NCBI RefSeq assembly: GCF_029193575.1
Contig: NZ_JARGCS010000022.1
Location: forward strand, 62,001 to 126,000
DNA: 64,000 nt
Direction of reading: 5' to 3'
Source: Pseudomonas entomophila
Lineage (GTDB): Bacteria > Pseudomonadota > Gammaproteobacteria > Pseudomonadales > Pseudomonadaceae
In this document: one piece after another, positions 1 to 8,140 of the stretch
Position numbering within the stretch: position 1 is the first letter of the stretch
Layout: every line of letters begins with the position of its first letter
Notes under the pieces: model-generated
What the model was told of the DNA's origin: nothing
The model's input: the letters and a program-made list of their open reading frames with translations, nothing else
The model's database searches: none
Translations under genes and position numbers: made by a program

Positions 1-385
1 CGTCCATGTCCCAGGTCGCGGCCAGGCCCAGGCTGATCGGGAAGATGGTGCGCTCGCCGTGGATCGTGTCGTAGGCGAAGAACATCGGGATCTTCAGGCG
101 GCTGCGCATGGCGGCGTCCTGCATCGGCCGGTTCTCGGGGGCGGTGCGCGAGTTGAAGGTACCGCCGATGCGACCGGCGGCGATCTCTTCACGGATCTTC
201 TCGCGAGACATTTCCGGGCTGATGCTGATCAGGCGCAACTGGCCGATCTTCTCGTCGACGGTCATCTGGCTGATGAGGTGGTCGATGAATGCCCGCTTGT
301 CTTGCAGGGGCGGTGCGGAGGTGGCGGCCACGGCCGCCTGACTGGCGAGGCCCATGGCCAGGCCCAGCAAGGACAGTTTCATCAT
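1..385 (-). CDS. bglX: Periplasmic beta-glucosidase BglX, N-terminal part (truncated by window edge)
   Basis: Only the first ~128 codons lie in the window; the gene runs off the left edge. It begins with two ATG codons (383-385 and 380-382), then a short hydrophobic signal peptide (roughly residues 1-21, ending AVAA). The mature start matches the glycoside hydrolase family 3 beta-glucosidase BglX as I know it: MTVDEKIGQLRLIS near residue 45, then GRIGGTFNS and a FFAYDTIHGERTIFPI-type segment. BglX hydrolyses beta-linked glucosides in the periplasm. The catalytic residues are outside the window. It is transcribed divergently from the TPM-domain gene; the 200 bases between them contain no other gene. 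Confidence 0.9.
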   Translation of the reverse strand, partial: MMKLSLLGLAMGLASQAAVAATSAPPLQDKRAFIDHLISQMTVDEKIGQLRLISISPEMSREKIREEIAAGRIGGTFNSRTAPENRPMQDAAMRSRLKIPMFFAYDTIHGERTIFPISLGLAATWDMD

Positions 386-587
386 CAATTCCGTTGTCGA
401 GTGGTACGCTCGCGGCCGATTTTTCGGACGACTGTTGTTGTCAAGGCCGCTGGTGGTGTAACGGGTCGCTCCCCCATCCTCCTGCGGCAGCCGCGGATTA
501 TGCCTTATAAGTGGGGGTCGATGAGATACACTCCCGCCAACCGCGTGCCGGGCCAACAACTATAAGAACGATCGAGAGACCGAAGGC

Positions 588-1205
588 ATGACCCTTCTCA
601 ATGAATACGAACAGCGCCAGGTCGCCGAGGCGATCGCCCGCGCGGAACGGCGTACCGACGTGGAACTGGTGACCGTGCTGGCGCGTCGGGCCGACGACTA
701 TGCCTACCTGCCGCTGCTGTGGGCCGTGTTGCTGGCGCTGGCGCTCCCTGGCCTGGTGCAACTGTCGCTGGGCTGGCCGGGGTTGCGTGGGCTGCTGGTG
801 GCCCAGATGCTGACCTTCATCGCCTTCTGCCTGTTGCTGCGCAACCCGCGCCTGGCCGGTTGGCTGGTGCCACGGGTGTTGCGCCAGCGCCGTGCCGCGC
901 AGTTGGCGCGCCAGCAGTTCCGCGAGCAGCACCTGCAGCGCACCGAGGGCGCCACGGGGGTGTTGATCTTCGTCAGCGAGGCCGAGTGCTACGTGACCAT
1001 CCTGGCCGACGAGGGCATTGCCCGGCACCTGGACGAGCGCACCCGCGCCGAACTGGTGGCGCGGTTTACGGCCAAGGTCAGCGAGGGGCGCACGTTGCAA
1101 GGGTTCGTCGAATGCATCGATGCCTGCGGCGAGCTGCTCAGCCAGGATGTGCCGCCGACAGCGCGGCGCAACCAGTTGCCGAACCGGTTGGTGATCCTGG
1201 ATTGA
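588..1205 (+). CDS. TPM-domain (TLP18.3/Psb32/MOLO-1 type) membrane protein
   Basis: 205 residues. The N-terminal ~40 residues (YEQRQVAEAIARAERRTDVELVTVL) and the C-terminal half (a TGVLIFVSEAECYVTILADEGI stretch split around residue 130) match the TPM domain, found in envelope proteins of unclear biochemical function. Two hydrophobic segments at about residues 44-62 and 67-88 predict membrane anchoring, with the domain split around them. There is no N-terminal signal peptide. In many Pseudomonas genomes such a gene follows lemA and a second TPM gene; here it stands alone, divergent from bglX. The start ATG follows GAGAGACCGAAGGC, a modest ribosome-binding site. Function not established. Confidence 0.75.
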   Translation: MTLLNEYEQRQVAEAIARAERRTDVELVTVLARRADDYAYLPLLWAVLLALALPGLVQLSLGWPGLRGLLVAQMLTFIAFCLLLRNPRLAGWLVPRVLRQRRAAQLARQQFREQHLQRTEGATGVLIFVSEAECYVTILADEGIARHLDERTRAELVARFTAKVSEGRTLQGFVECIDACGELLSQDVPPTARRNQLPNRLVILD

Positions 1206-1215
1206 GGGTGGCTGT

Positions 1216-1311
1216 GCGGGCCCTGTCGCGGGGCAAGCCCGCTCCCACAGGTACCGAGCTGCTCTCCGGAGCGACGCTGGGAGTGGGCTTGCCGCGATAG
1301 GGCCGACACAG
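1216..1311. repeat. REP pair (inverted) after the TPM-domain gene
   Basis: A P. putida-type REP unit (CGCGGGGCAAGCCCGCTCC core, about 1223-1246) is followed by a second unit in opposite orientation (1277-1311). Together they can fold into a large hairpin just after the stop codon, a typical position for 3'-end protection or transcription attenuation. Confidence 0.85.
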
Positions 1312-1372
1312 CCACCCCTTCCTCAAACCCTGTAGAATGCCGGCCATTGCGCACTTCGAGGCATCCCGTTCC

Positions 1373-2581
1373 ATGTCCGCCACCCCCTCCACCCCAGACG
1401 CCCGCAGCCAGTTCCTGGCCCTGCTGAGCGACGCCCTGCACGCCGATACCCTGGTCAAACTGGTGCTGGCGCGCCACGTCGGCGCCGACCAGACCCTGCA
1501 ACGGATCATCGCCAAGCCCGTGCAGGTCAAGGGTCAGCGTTGCCTGTCGCTGGTCTACCGCCATCAGACCCGCGACATCACCCGCAATCTGCCGCTGGAC
1601 CAGGCCCAGGCGCTGGTCGCCGAGCTGCTGCCGGAAAGTTTCCGCAACGCCCACCTGTTCACCGCCGAAGGCGAGGTGCAGCTGAGCTTCAGCAAGAAGG
1701 GCAAGCCCCTGCTGCAACACCACACCGCCCAGCCCCCGCGTGAAGCGTCGGCATCCGCGCACGACCGTGAGAAGAAGCGCTACCTGCAACAGTCGCGGCC
1801 CTTCCTGCGCGACCTTGGCGTGACCGATGCGCAGGGCGCGCTGATCCCGTCGATGTCGCGCAAGTGGAAGCAGATCAACAAGTTCATCGAGGTCTTCGAC
1901 CACGCCCTGAGCAGCGCGCCGCTGGGCGCCGAGCAGCCGCTACGGGTCGCCGACTTCGGCTCGGGCAAGGGTTACCTGACCTTCGCCATGCACGACTACC
2001 TGTGCGACACCCTGGGGCGCGAGGCCCAGGTTACCGGCGTCGAATTGCGTCCGGACATGGTCGAGCTGTGCAACGCCGCCGCTGCGCGCCTTGATCACCC
2101 TGGCCTGGTGTTCCAGTGCGGCGACGTGCGCAGCGTGGTGCCCGAGGCCATCGAGGTGATGATCGCCCTGCACGCGTGCGACATCGCCACCGACTATGCC
2201 ATCCACACCGGCATCCGCTGCGGCGCCTCGATCATCATGTGCTCGCCGTGCTGCCACAAGCAGATCCGCCCGCAACTGCACAGCCCAGGGCTGCTTCAGC
2301 CGATGCTGCAATACGGCCTGCACCTGGGCCAGCAGGCCGAGATGCTGACCGACAGCCTGCGCGCGCTGTACCTGGAGGCCTGTGGCTACGAAACCAAGGT
2401 GTTCGAGTTCATCTCCCTGGAGCACACCAACAAGAACAAGATGATTCTTGCGGTCAAGCGCCGGCAGGCGGGGGATAACGCCGCGCTGCTGGCAAAGATC
2501 GGCGAGCTCAAAGCGTTCTATGGGGTCAAGGAGCACTGCCTGGAGACGCTGCTGCGGGCGGATGGGTTGATTCCCGGTTGA
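1373..2581 (+). CDS. Class I SAM-dependent methyltransferase (Methyltransf_32 type)
   Basis: 402 residues with the ATG at 1373, preceded by CGAGGC. An upstream in-frame ATG at 1337 lies inside what looks like a -10 promoter region (TGTAGAATG) and is unlikely to be used. The SAM-binding motif I is VADFGSGKGYLTFAMHDYL in the middle of the protein, followed by VTGVELRPDMVELC (motif II) and a cysteine/histidine-rich MCSPCCHKQIRPQL segment. This arrangement is that of a conserved family related to the methyltransferase domain of GSTCD. The substrate is unknown. The gene is monocistronic, flanked by REP pairs on both sides. Confidence 0.8.
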   Translation: MSATPSTPDARSQFLALLSDALHADTLVKLVLARHVGADQTLQRIIAKPVQVKGQRCLSLVYRHQTRDITRNLPLDQAQALVAELLPESFRNAHLFTAEGEVQLSFSKKGKPLLQHHTAQPPREASASAHDREKKRYLQQSRPFLRDLGVTDAQGALIPSMSRKWKQINKFIEVFDHALSSAPLGAEQPLRVADFGSGKGYLTFAMHDYLCDTLGREAQVTGVELRPDMVELCNAAAARLDHPGLVFQCGDVRSVVPEAIEVMIALHACDIATDYAIHTGIRCGASIIMCSPCCHKQIRPQLHSPGLLQPMLQYGLHLGQQAEMLTDSLRALYLEACGYETKVFEFISLEHTNKNKMILAVKRRQAGDNAALLAKIGELKAFYGVKEHCLETLLRADGLIPG

Positions 2582-2588
2582 TGGGCGC

Positions 2589-2695
2589 CGGGGCCGTTGT
2601 GCGGCCCTTTCGCGGGGCAAGCCCGCTCCCACAGGTACCCGCTGTTCTCACGCTCGGCGGGCACTTGTGGGGGGCTTGCCCCGCGATGCGTTGGC
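2589..2695. repeat. REP pair between convergent methyltransferase and TonB-receptor genes
   Basis: Forward unit CGCGGGGCAAGCCCGCTCCCACAGG-like at about 2608-2637 and a reverse unit GGGGCTTGCCCCGCGATG at about 2670-2690. It fills the gap between two convergent genes and can act as a bidirectional terminator-like structure. Confidence 0.85.
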
Positions 2696-5248
2696 TCAGA
2701 AGAAGCGCGTCACGCTGACCTTGGCATTGCGCCCCTGGGTGTAGGCGTTCTCCCCCGACAGCTCCGGACGCACCGCCTTGTTGAACAGGTTGTCCACGGT
2801 GAAATTGACCTCGGTGCCCTTCAGGTAGGCCTGCTGCGGCTTCCAGTTGGCGAACAGACCGTGGATCTGGTAGCGGTCGTTGGCGTACTGGTCATAGTAG
2901 CGGTCGCCGAGCACGCTGGCCGGGCCTTCGTAGTACTTGTCGCTGGGCAGGCGGTCGGTTTGGCGCACGAACTGCGCGGTCCAGCCGATGCGCGCATCCC
3001 ACGCCGGGATCTTCACGCCCAGGGTGGTGATCCACTTCGGCGCCGGGATGTCCTTGGCCCACACGTCCGGGCCCCACGGGTTGGTGTAGGCGCCCTGGTG
3101 ACGGCCGGTGATCCATGAGAACGACGCCGAACCGAACAGGTAGGTGGAGTCGTAGAAGCTCTCGATTTCGAAGCCCTTGATCACCACGTCGCCGATATTG
3201 CGGTAGTTGGACATCAAGCCGTTGCCGCAGGTGTTGGCGATGGTGCCGCCGGTGACCAACTGCTGCGGGCAGCCGATGCCGGTGGCCTTGAAGATCTCGT
3301 CCTCGATGTGGTTGCGAAACAGCGTGGTGCGCACCTGGGCGCTGTCGTCGTGCAACAGCACGTTGTCGAAGTCGAACACGCTGCCCACGCGCAGGGCGGT
3401 GATGCGCTCCGGGTCGAGGTCGCGGCTGGTGGCGGTGCGGCTGCCGCTGCCTTGCACCTCGTACTGTTCATCCAGCACCGGGGCGCGCCAGGTCTTGCTG
3501 TAGTCGGCGAACAGCGCGGTTTGCGGGGTGACCTTCCAGAACACCGACAGGCGCGGCGACCAACCTGTGTAGGTCTTGTCGCTGTAGTCGTGGCCGGCGG
3601 CCGGGTTGTCGTACAGCGGCGCGTCGTTGGGCTTGCCTTCGTTGGTCACGTGGTCGTAGCGCAGCGACGGGGTGATGGTCACATCGCCAATCGTCACCGC
3701 GTCCTGCAAGTAATAACCCTGGCTTTCGACCTTGCCGCTGGGCATGAAGTACGGCTGGTAATGGCCGTAGTTGTACCTGGGCACCTCGTAGATGCCGCCG
3801 GGCATCCACATCTGCGTGTCGCGGTCGTGGCGGCGCACCTGCACGCCGGCGGTCAGGGCGTGCTCCAGCGGGCCGGTCTCGAACAGGCTGGTGTTGGTGA
3901 CCGCGAGCATGCGGTCCTGGTACTCGGTGTCCATCTTGCGTCCGCCCGTGGCCGGCTGGAAGAACGCCGTGGCCTCGCGTTCGTCGGTCTGTTTGGTGTC
4001 GGACTCGGAGTACTTCACCTCCAGGTCCACCAGGCGATTGTCGATTGGCTGGTACTTGTAGGTGGTCGACCAGGTGGTGTCGACGGTCCGGCGGTTGGCC
4101 AGGAAGCGCTTGAGCGCGCCTTCGTAACCGTATTTCTTGATGTCCGCGGCGGTCGGCGGCGTGGGGTAGGCGGTGGACGAGAACGGCGTCCAGCGCTCGC
4201 TTTCGGAGCGCGACCAGGACAAGCCCAGGCTGTGTTCTTCGTTGAAGTGCACGTTGCCCTTGAGCAGTGCGCCATCCAGGTCCAGGGCGCTGTAGGGCAG
4301 GCGCGTGGGGTTGATCGGGTACTGGCCGTTGGGGTCGGGCAGGTTGCTGGCCAGCTTGATATTGCCGCCGTCACGCTTGGTCAGGTAGGCCAGCCCGTCG
4401 AAGCGCCCATCGTCGCTGCGGCCGAACAGCGCCGAGCTGTAGACCTGCTGGTGGTCGTTGCTGCCATAGCCGTACTTGAGCATGGCGCCGCTGTTGCGGC
4501 CTTCCTGGAGCAGGTCGGTGGCGTCCTTGGTGGTCATGTTGACGCTGCCGCCGAAGCCGCCGTTGCCGGTCTTCACCGAGTGCGGGCCTTTCTCCACCTC
4601 GATGTGCTTGATCAGCTCGGGCTCGATGAAAATGGTGCCTTGCTGGTAGCGCTCGAAGCCGCTCTTGGTGGCGCCGTCGACGGTCATCGGCACGTCTTCG
4701 GCGTCGCCCAGGCCCCAGATGTTGATGGTTTGCCCGCCGGGCTTGGCCGAACCGCCCATGTTGACCCCGGGCAGGGTGGCGAGCACGCTGGGAATGTTGC
4801 TGGGCTGGTAGCGGTCGATCTGCTCCTGGTTCAGGGTCGAACGGCCGACGTTGCCTGGGTCGACCTGCTGGCCGTCGCCGACGATGCTCAGTGCGCCGAG
4901 CTGGATGCTGTTGTCGGTGGCGGGTTGTTCGTCGTTCAGGCGCACCACGAAGGTATTGCCCATGCGCACCACGCTGAAGCGGCTGCCCGCCAGCAGCCGG
5001 GCGATGGCCTCCTGGGCCTCGAAGGCGCCATGCAGGGGCGGGGCCTGGGTGTCACGCAGCACGGCTTCGTCGAACAGCAGCTGTACCTTGGCCTGCTGGG
5101 CCAGTTGGCTCAGCGAATGGGCCAGGGGCTGGGCGGGCAGGTCGAACTGCAGCGGCGCGGCTTGGGCGGCCAGGCTCATGGCCAGGCACAGGGCCAGCAG
5201 GGTTGGGCGGGTGGGCAAGGATTTCAACGGACGCAGCGCGGACAACAT
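2696..5248 (-). CDS. TonB-dependent outer-membrane receptor with STN signalling domain, haem/HasR-like
   Basis: 850 residues from the ATG at 5248, chosen because GGGGGA lies just upstream; the ORF could extend 15 codons further. It has a signal peptide (residues 1-30, ending AAQA), an STN domain (about 33-103; LQFDLPAQPLAHSLSQLA), a TonB-box-like segment near 114-122, the plug (about 135-250; VEKGPHSVKTGNGGFGG) and a C-terminal barrel ending in Phe. The barrel has the KDIPAPKWITTLG and VDNLFNKAVRPELSGEN features seen in haem/haemoglobin receptors of the HasR type, so haem is the likeliest ligand, though this is inference. The STN domain plus the adjacent fecI/fecR genes show that the receptor signals its own induction. 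No hemophore or haem oxygenase gene is nearby. Confidence 0.85.
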   Translation of the reverse strand: MLSALRPLKSLPTRPTLLALCLAMSLAAQAAPLQFDLPAQPLAHSLSQLAQQAKVQLLFDEAVLRDTQAPPLHGAFEAQEAIARLLAGSRFSVVRMGNTFVVRLNDEQPATDNSIQLGALSIVGDGQQVDPGNVGRSTLNQEQIDRYQPSNIPSVLATLPGVNMGGSAKPGGQTINIWGLGDAEDVPMTVDGATKSGFERYQQGTIFIEPELIKHIEVEKGPHSVKTGNGGFGGSVNMTTKDATDLLQEGRNSGAMLKYGYGSNDHQQVYSSALFGRSDDGRFDGLAYLTKRDGGNIKLASNLPDPNGQYPINPTRLPYSALDLDGALLKGNVHFNEEHSLGLSWSRSESERWTPFSSTAYPTPPTAADIKKYGYEGALKRFLANRRTVDTTWSTTYKYQPIDNRLVDLEVKYSESDTKQTDEREATAFFQPATGGRKMDTEYQDRMLAVTNTSLFETGPLEHALTAGVQVRRHDRDTQMWMPGGIYEVPRYNYGHYQPYFMPSGKVESQGYYLQDAVTIGDVTITPSLRYDHVTNEGKPNDAPLYDNPAAGHDYSDKTYTGWSPRLSVFWKVTPQTALFADYSKTWRAPVLDEQYEVQGSGSRTATSRDLDPERITALRVGSVFDFDNVLLHDDSAQVRTTLFRNHIEDEIFKATGIGCPQQLVTGGTIANTCGNGLMSNYRNIGDVVIKGFEIESFYDSTYLFGSASFSWITGRHQGAYTNPWGPDVWAKDIPAPKWITTLGVKIPAWDARIGWTAQFVRQTDRLPSDKYYEGPASVLGDRYYDQYANDRYQIHGLFANWKPQQAYLKGTEVNFTVDNLFNKAVRPELSGENAYTQGRNAKVSVTRFF

Positions 5249-5339
5249 GGATTCCCCCAATCGGCAAAAGGCCGGAAAAAACCCGCCATTCATGCGGCAG
5301 GCGGGGAGGAAGACGCCGCGTTGCGAAAAACCCTCACCT

Positions 5340-5358
5340 GCGAATGATAAAAATTCTC
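5340..5358 (-). promoter_or_regulatory. Fur-like box upstream of the TonB receptor
   Basis: The 19-mer GCGAATGATAAAAATTCTC matches 14 of 19 positions of the classical Fur consensus GATAATGATAATCATTATC. It sits 92 bases upstream of the receptor start codon and just before the end of fecR, so the receptor probably has its own iron-repressed promoter besides read-through from fecIR. Confidence 0.6.
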
Positions 5359-5362
5359 AAAA

Positions 5363-6322
5363 TTATTTTGCCCGGTGATCGATGCGCAGGCGGCCATCGC
5401 CGAGCAGCGTGGTTTTCACCGGCAGCAGGGCGGGCAGGGCGTTGAGCAGGGCGTCGGGGTCGTGCACGTCGAGGTTGCCCGAGACCTTGTAGCGGCCCAG
5501 GTTGGGGTCGGCGAGCAGCACCGCCTGCTGGCGGTACAGGCTCATTTCGTCGATCAGGCTGGCCAGCTCGCGGTTGCGGAAGCTCACGTGGCCGTCGCGC
5601 CAGTCGGCAATCGGCTGGCCGCCCAGGTCCTGCCGGGTCAGGGTGCCGCGCGCCGGCTCGTAGGTCGCGCGCTGGCCTGCGCCCAGCAATGCGGGGGGCT
5701 GGTGTTCGCCCTGTGGCGCGAAGGCGACCAGGCCATGGGCGACGCTGACCACCAGCTCGCGCTCGCCACGGCGCAGGTCGAAGCCGGTGCCGACCACCCG
5801 CACCCGGGCACTGCCGGCGTCGATGTACAGCGGGCGCTCCTTGTCGGGCGCCACGTCGATGTACAACTGGCCGCGATCGAGCTGGATCAGCCGTTGCTCG
5901 GCGGTGAAGTCCAGGCGCAGTTGGGTCTGGGCGTTGACGTACAGCTGGCTGCCATCGGGCAGTTGCAGGGTGCGCAGGGTGGGGCTGGCAGCCAGGTGTT
6001 CCTGGAACGCTTCGCTACCGCTGCCCAGGTTGCCCGCCAGCACTGCGCACACCAGCGCCGCCGCCACCGCCAGGGCCGGGCGCCAGTACGGTGCTCGGCG
6101 CGCCACCGGCAGCGGCACCGGCTGGCTGGCCTGCTTGAGTGCGGCCAGGTCGTCCCACAGCTGTTCGAACTGACGGTAGGCGCGGGCATGCTCCGGCGTC
6201 TGCACCCACTGGGCAAACGCCCTGCGCGCCTCGCGTGAGGGGTTGTTGCGGTTGCGCGTGAACCAGCTCGCGGCCTGGGCGTCGATCGGGCGTTGCTCGA
6301 GGTCGTCGTCGATGGGGGTCAT
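5363..6322 (-). CDS. FecR-family anti-sigma factor / transmembrane sensor
   Basis: 319 residues. The N-terminal cytoplasmic region (about 12-60; AASWFTRNRNNPSREARRAF and HARAYRQFEQLWDDL) is the DUF4880 domain that contacts the sigma factor. One transmembrane segment lies at about 80-98, followed by a periplasmic FecR domain (about 110-205; LPDGSQLYVNAQTQLRLDF, VVGTGFDLRRGERELVVSV) and a C-terminal STN-like domain (about 250-315) that would touch the receptor's STN domain. It overlaps the upstream sigma gene by 4 bases, so the two are translationally coupled. It transmits receptor occupancy to the sigma factor. Confidence 0.92.
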   Translation of the reverse strand: MTPIDDDLEQRPIDAQAASWFTRNRNNPSREARRAFAQWVQTPEHARAYRQFEQLWDDLAALKQASQPVPLPVARRAPYWRPALAVAAALVCAVLAGNLGSGSEAFQEHLAASPTLRTLQLPDGSQLYVNAQTQLRLDFTAEQRLIQLDRGQLYIDVAPDKERPLYIDAGSARVRVVGTGFDLRRGERELVVSVAHGLVAFAPQGEHQPPALLGAGQRATYEPARGTLTRQDLGGQPIADWRDGHVSFRNRELASLIDEMSLYRQQAVLLADPNLGRYKVSGNLDVHDPDALLNALPALLPVKTTLLGDGRLRIDHRAK

Positions 6323-6852
6323 TCTGGCCGCTCCCTGCCATTGTCACTGTCCAGCCGTTGCTTGCACTGCAGCAGGGCGGCGGCGATGTGCTTTTCGACC
6401 ATGCTGATGGAAATGTTCATGCGTTCGGCGATCTGCGCCTGGGTCAGGCCTTCGAAGCGGTGCAGCATAAGGGCTTCTCGGCGCCGCGGCGAGAGTTCGG
6501 CAAGCACTTGGCGCAATTGGCCCAGGCGCTGCTCGCGCTGGGCGTGGTGGAGCGGGTCGTTGTCGGCCTCGAGCGCGTCGTCGGCGCTGGCCTCGTCGGT
6601 GAACGCCGCATGGCGCACCTTCTGCCGGCGCCAGTGGTCGCTGAGCAGGTTGCGTGCCACCTGGAACAGGAACGCCCGCGGCTGCTCGACCTTGGCGCGG
6701 TCGCGGTAGCCCAGCCACTGGGTGAACACGTCCTGGGTCATGTCGGCGGCATCGCTGGCGTTGTCCATGCGCTTGCGCAGGAAATGCAGGATGTCGGCGT
6801 AGAAACCGCGGCAGGTGTCCTGGGTGGCAGGGTCGGGCTTTAGGCGCTGCAT
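6319..6852 (-). CDS. FecI-type ECF sigma factor
   Basis: 177 residues. Sigma region 2 lies at about 12-75 (FYADILHFLRKRMDN, DMTQDVFTQWL, PRAFLFQVARNLL) and region 4 at about 110-165 (LSPRRREALMLHRFEGLTQAQIAERM, then SISMVEKHIAAALL). This is the iron-starvation ECF group whose members drive one receptor operon. A Fur-like box lies 49 bases upstream of the start. Probable target: the promoter of the TonB receptor at 5248. Confidence 0.92.
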   Translation of the reverse strand: MQRLKPDPATQDTCRGFYADILHFLRKRMDNASDAADMTQDVFTQWLGYRDRAKVEQPRAFLFQVARNLLSDHWRRQKVRHAAFTDEASADDALEADNDPLHHAQREQRLGQLRQVLAELSPRRREALMLHRFEGLTQAQIAERMNISISMVEKHIAAALLQCKQRLDSDNGRERPE

Positions 6853-6900
6853 GCACGCTTTCCGGGGCTGGCCTGGGGAGGAAAGGGTGCGGATCTTATC

Positions 6901-6919
6901 GAGAATTATTTACATTTGC
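6901..6919 (-). promoter_or_regulatory. Fur-like box upstream of the FecI-type sigma gene
   Basis: On the minus strand GCAAATGTAAATAATTCTC matches 13 of 19 positions of the Fur consensus. It lies between the sigma gene start (6852) and the end of the DUF4917 gene (6940), in an A/T-rich island within G+C-rich surroundings. Iron-dependent repression of fecI is the standard arrangement in this family. Confidence 0.6.
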
Positions 6920-6939
6920 CATGTTTCGTTTGTAACGAT

Positions 6940-7956
6940 TCAGCGACGGCGACTGTGTTCCGGGGGGACGGCGATAGTCAATGCCGGGTGCGCCAGTGGA
7001 TGGCTGGTGGCGTCGAAAAAATGCAGCGAAGTGCTTTTAAGGTCGGCGAAACGCTGGGTGAAGTGTTGTTTTTGGTTGATGATCGAGGCTTCGCTCAGCG
7101 GTCGTATGGCGATCGCCAGATGTGCCGGACGGGCGTGGCGAATGGCGTCGAGCAGGTGCTCGTCGCTGGCATCCAGGTGCTGCCCGAAAAGGCACAGGCC
7201 CTGGTGTTCCGTGGCCAGTTGCCCCAGGCACCAGCCCAGGTAATCCGAGGCGCGAATGGCGCGCAATTTATGCTCGCTGCGGCCCTCGTTGATGAACAAC
7301 GGCACCTCGCCGGGAATGTTCACGGCAAAGCCATCCAGCAGCTCGGCGCCCTGCGCGCTGCGCTGGCGCGTGCTGCCATCGGGCAGCTTGAGCAGGTGCA
7401 GGCCGCCATGCAGGTGCATCACCCGGGTGCCTTGCGCGGCGGTGCGGCGCACGTCGAAGAAGCCTTCGTCGTCGAACAGGCGGGCGAAGCCCTCGGGCTG
7501 TGTGCCCATCGCCCAGGGCAGGATCAAGTCGTAGTTGCTGGTATAGACGCGGCGGAACTGGCGCAGCGCCTGGTTGATCGAGGCCAGGGTGGGCGCTGGC
7601 AGCAAGGCGTGGGGCAGGTGCACGGCGCGCACGGCGTGGATCAACGCTTCCTTGATCGAGTAGTAGCGGTTCAGCGGCGCGGTCGAGTTGATGGCCAGCG
7701 CGGCGTTGGCCCGCACCGTGGTGTTGAGGGTGCTCAGCACCGGCTCGAACAATTCCGTGCCCAGGGCCTTGAACAGCGCCTGGTCGCTGACCCCCAGGGC
7801 GCGATGGCGCACCCGCGTGGCCTCCTCGAACAGCGAGAAGTAGCCGAACGGCTTCCACAGCGCGCGGCTGGCGCCGTTGCCCAGCAGCAGCGCGTGGCAG
7901 GGGTGGCGGTCGTGCAGGTCGGGCCAGGCGGCCAGTTGGGTATCGAGAGCGGGCAT
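6940..7956 (-). CDS. DUF4917-family protein, possible SIR2-like fold
   Basis: 338 residues from the ATG at 7956, preferred over the ATG at 7974 because AGGGA precedes it at good spacing. The N-terminal ALLLGNGASRALWKPFGYFSLFE-like segment (given here in part: LLLGNGASRALW, FGYFSLFE) resembles the nucleotide-binding start of SIR2-like proteins, and YTSNYDLILPWAMG plus VMHLHGGLHLL fit the pattern of that superfamily (NYD... and LHG motifs). I recognise it as DUF4917; no function is established. It has no signal peptide and no membrane segment. It is divergent from glpQ and convergent with nothing; its end abuts the fecI regulatory region. Confidence 0.65.
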   Translation of the reverse strand: MPALDTQLAAWPDLHDRHPCHALLLGNGASRALWKPFGYFSLFEEATRVRHRALGVSDQALFKALGTELFEPVLSTLNTTVRANAALAINSTAPLNRYYSIKEALIHAVRAVHLPHALLPAPTLASINQALRQFRRVYTSNYDLILPWAMGTQPEGFARLFDDEGFFDVRRTAAQGTRVMHLHGGLHLLKLPDGSTRQRSAQGAELLDGFAVNIPGEVPLFINEGRSEHKLRAIRASDYLGWCLGQLATEHQGLCLFGQHLDASDEHLLDAIRHARPAHLAIAIRPLSEASIINQKQHFTQRFADLKSTSLHFFDATSHPLAHPALTIAVPPEHSRRR

Positions 7957-8064
7957 CGGGGTTCCCTGAGGCATGGCGAAAAACGGCGTGGCGAAAAACG
8001 CGGGGACTTTAGCATGTCATGCAAACGTGCGACGCTTGCCCGTCCAAGGAAATGCACCCCTGTT

Positions 8065-8114
8065 GCACCTGCCCTTGTAGTCGCGGGCGAGCCCGCGCCT
8101 ACAAGGGCAGGTGC
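8065..8114. repeat. 50-bp near-perfect palindrome with REP core, upstream of glpQ
   Basis: Arms GCACCTGCCCTTGTAG (8065-8080) and its exact reverse complement (8099-8114) flank a REP-like centre CGCGGGCGAGCCCGCG. The element ends 26 bases before the glpQ start codon and is the only strong structure in the interval between the divergent DUF4917 and glpQ genes. Confidence 0.85.
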
Positions 8115-8140
8115 AGGGACCACTGTGAAAGGAACGATCC

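Noticed and set aside
3308-5347. 679-codon frame antisense to the TonB receptor
   Set aside because: Shadow of the receptor gene; Val/Gly/His-rich low-complexity translation.
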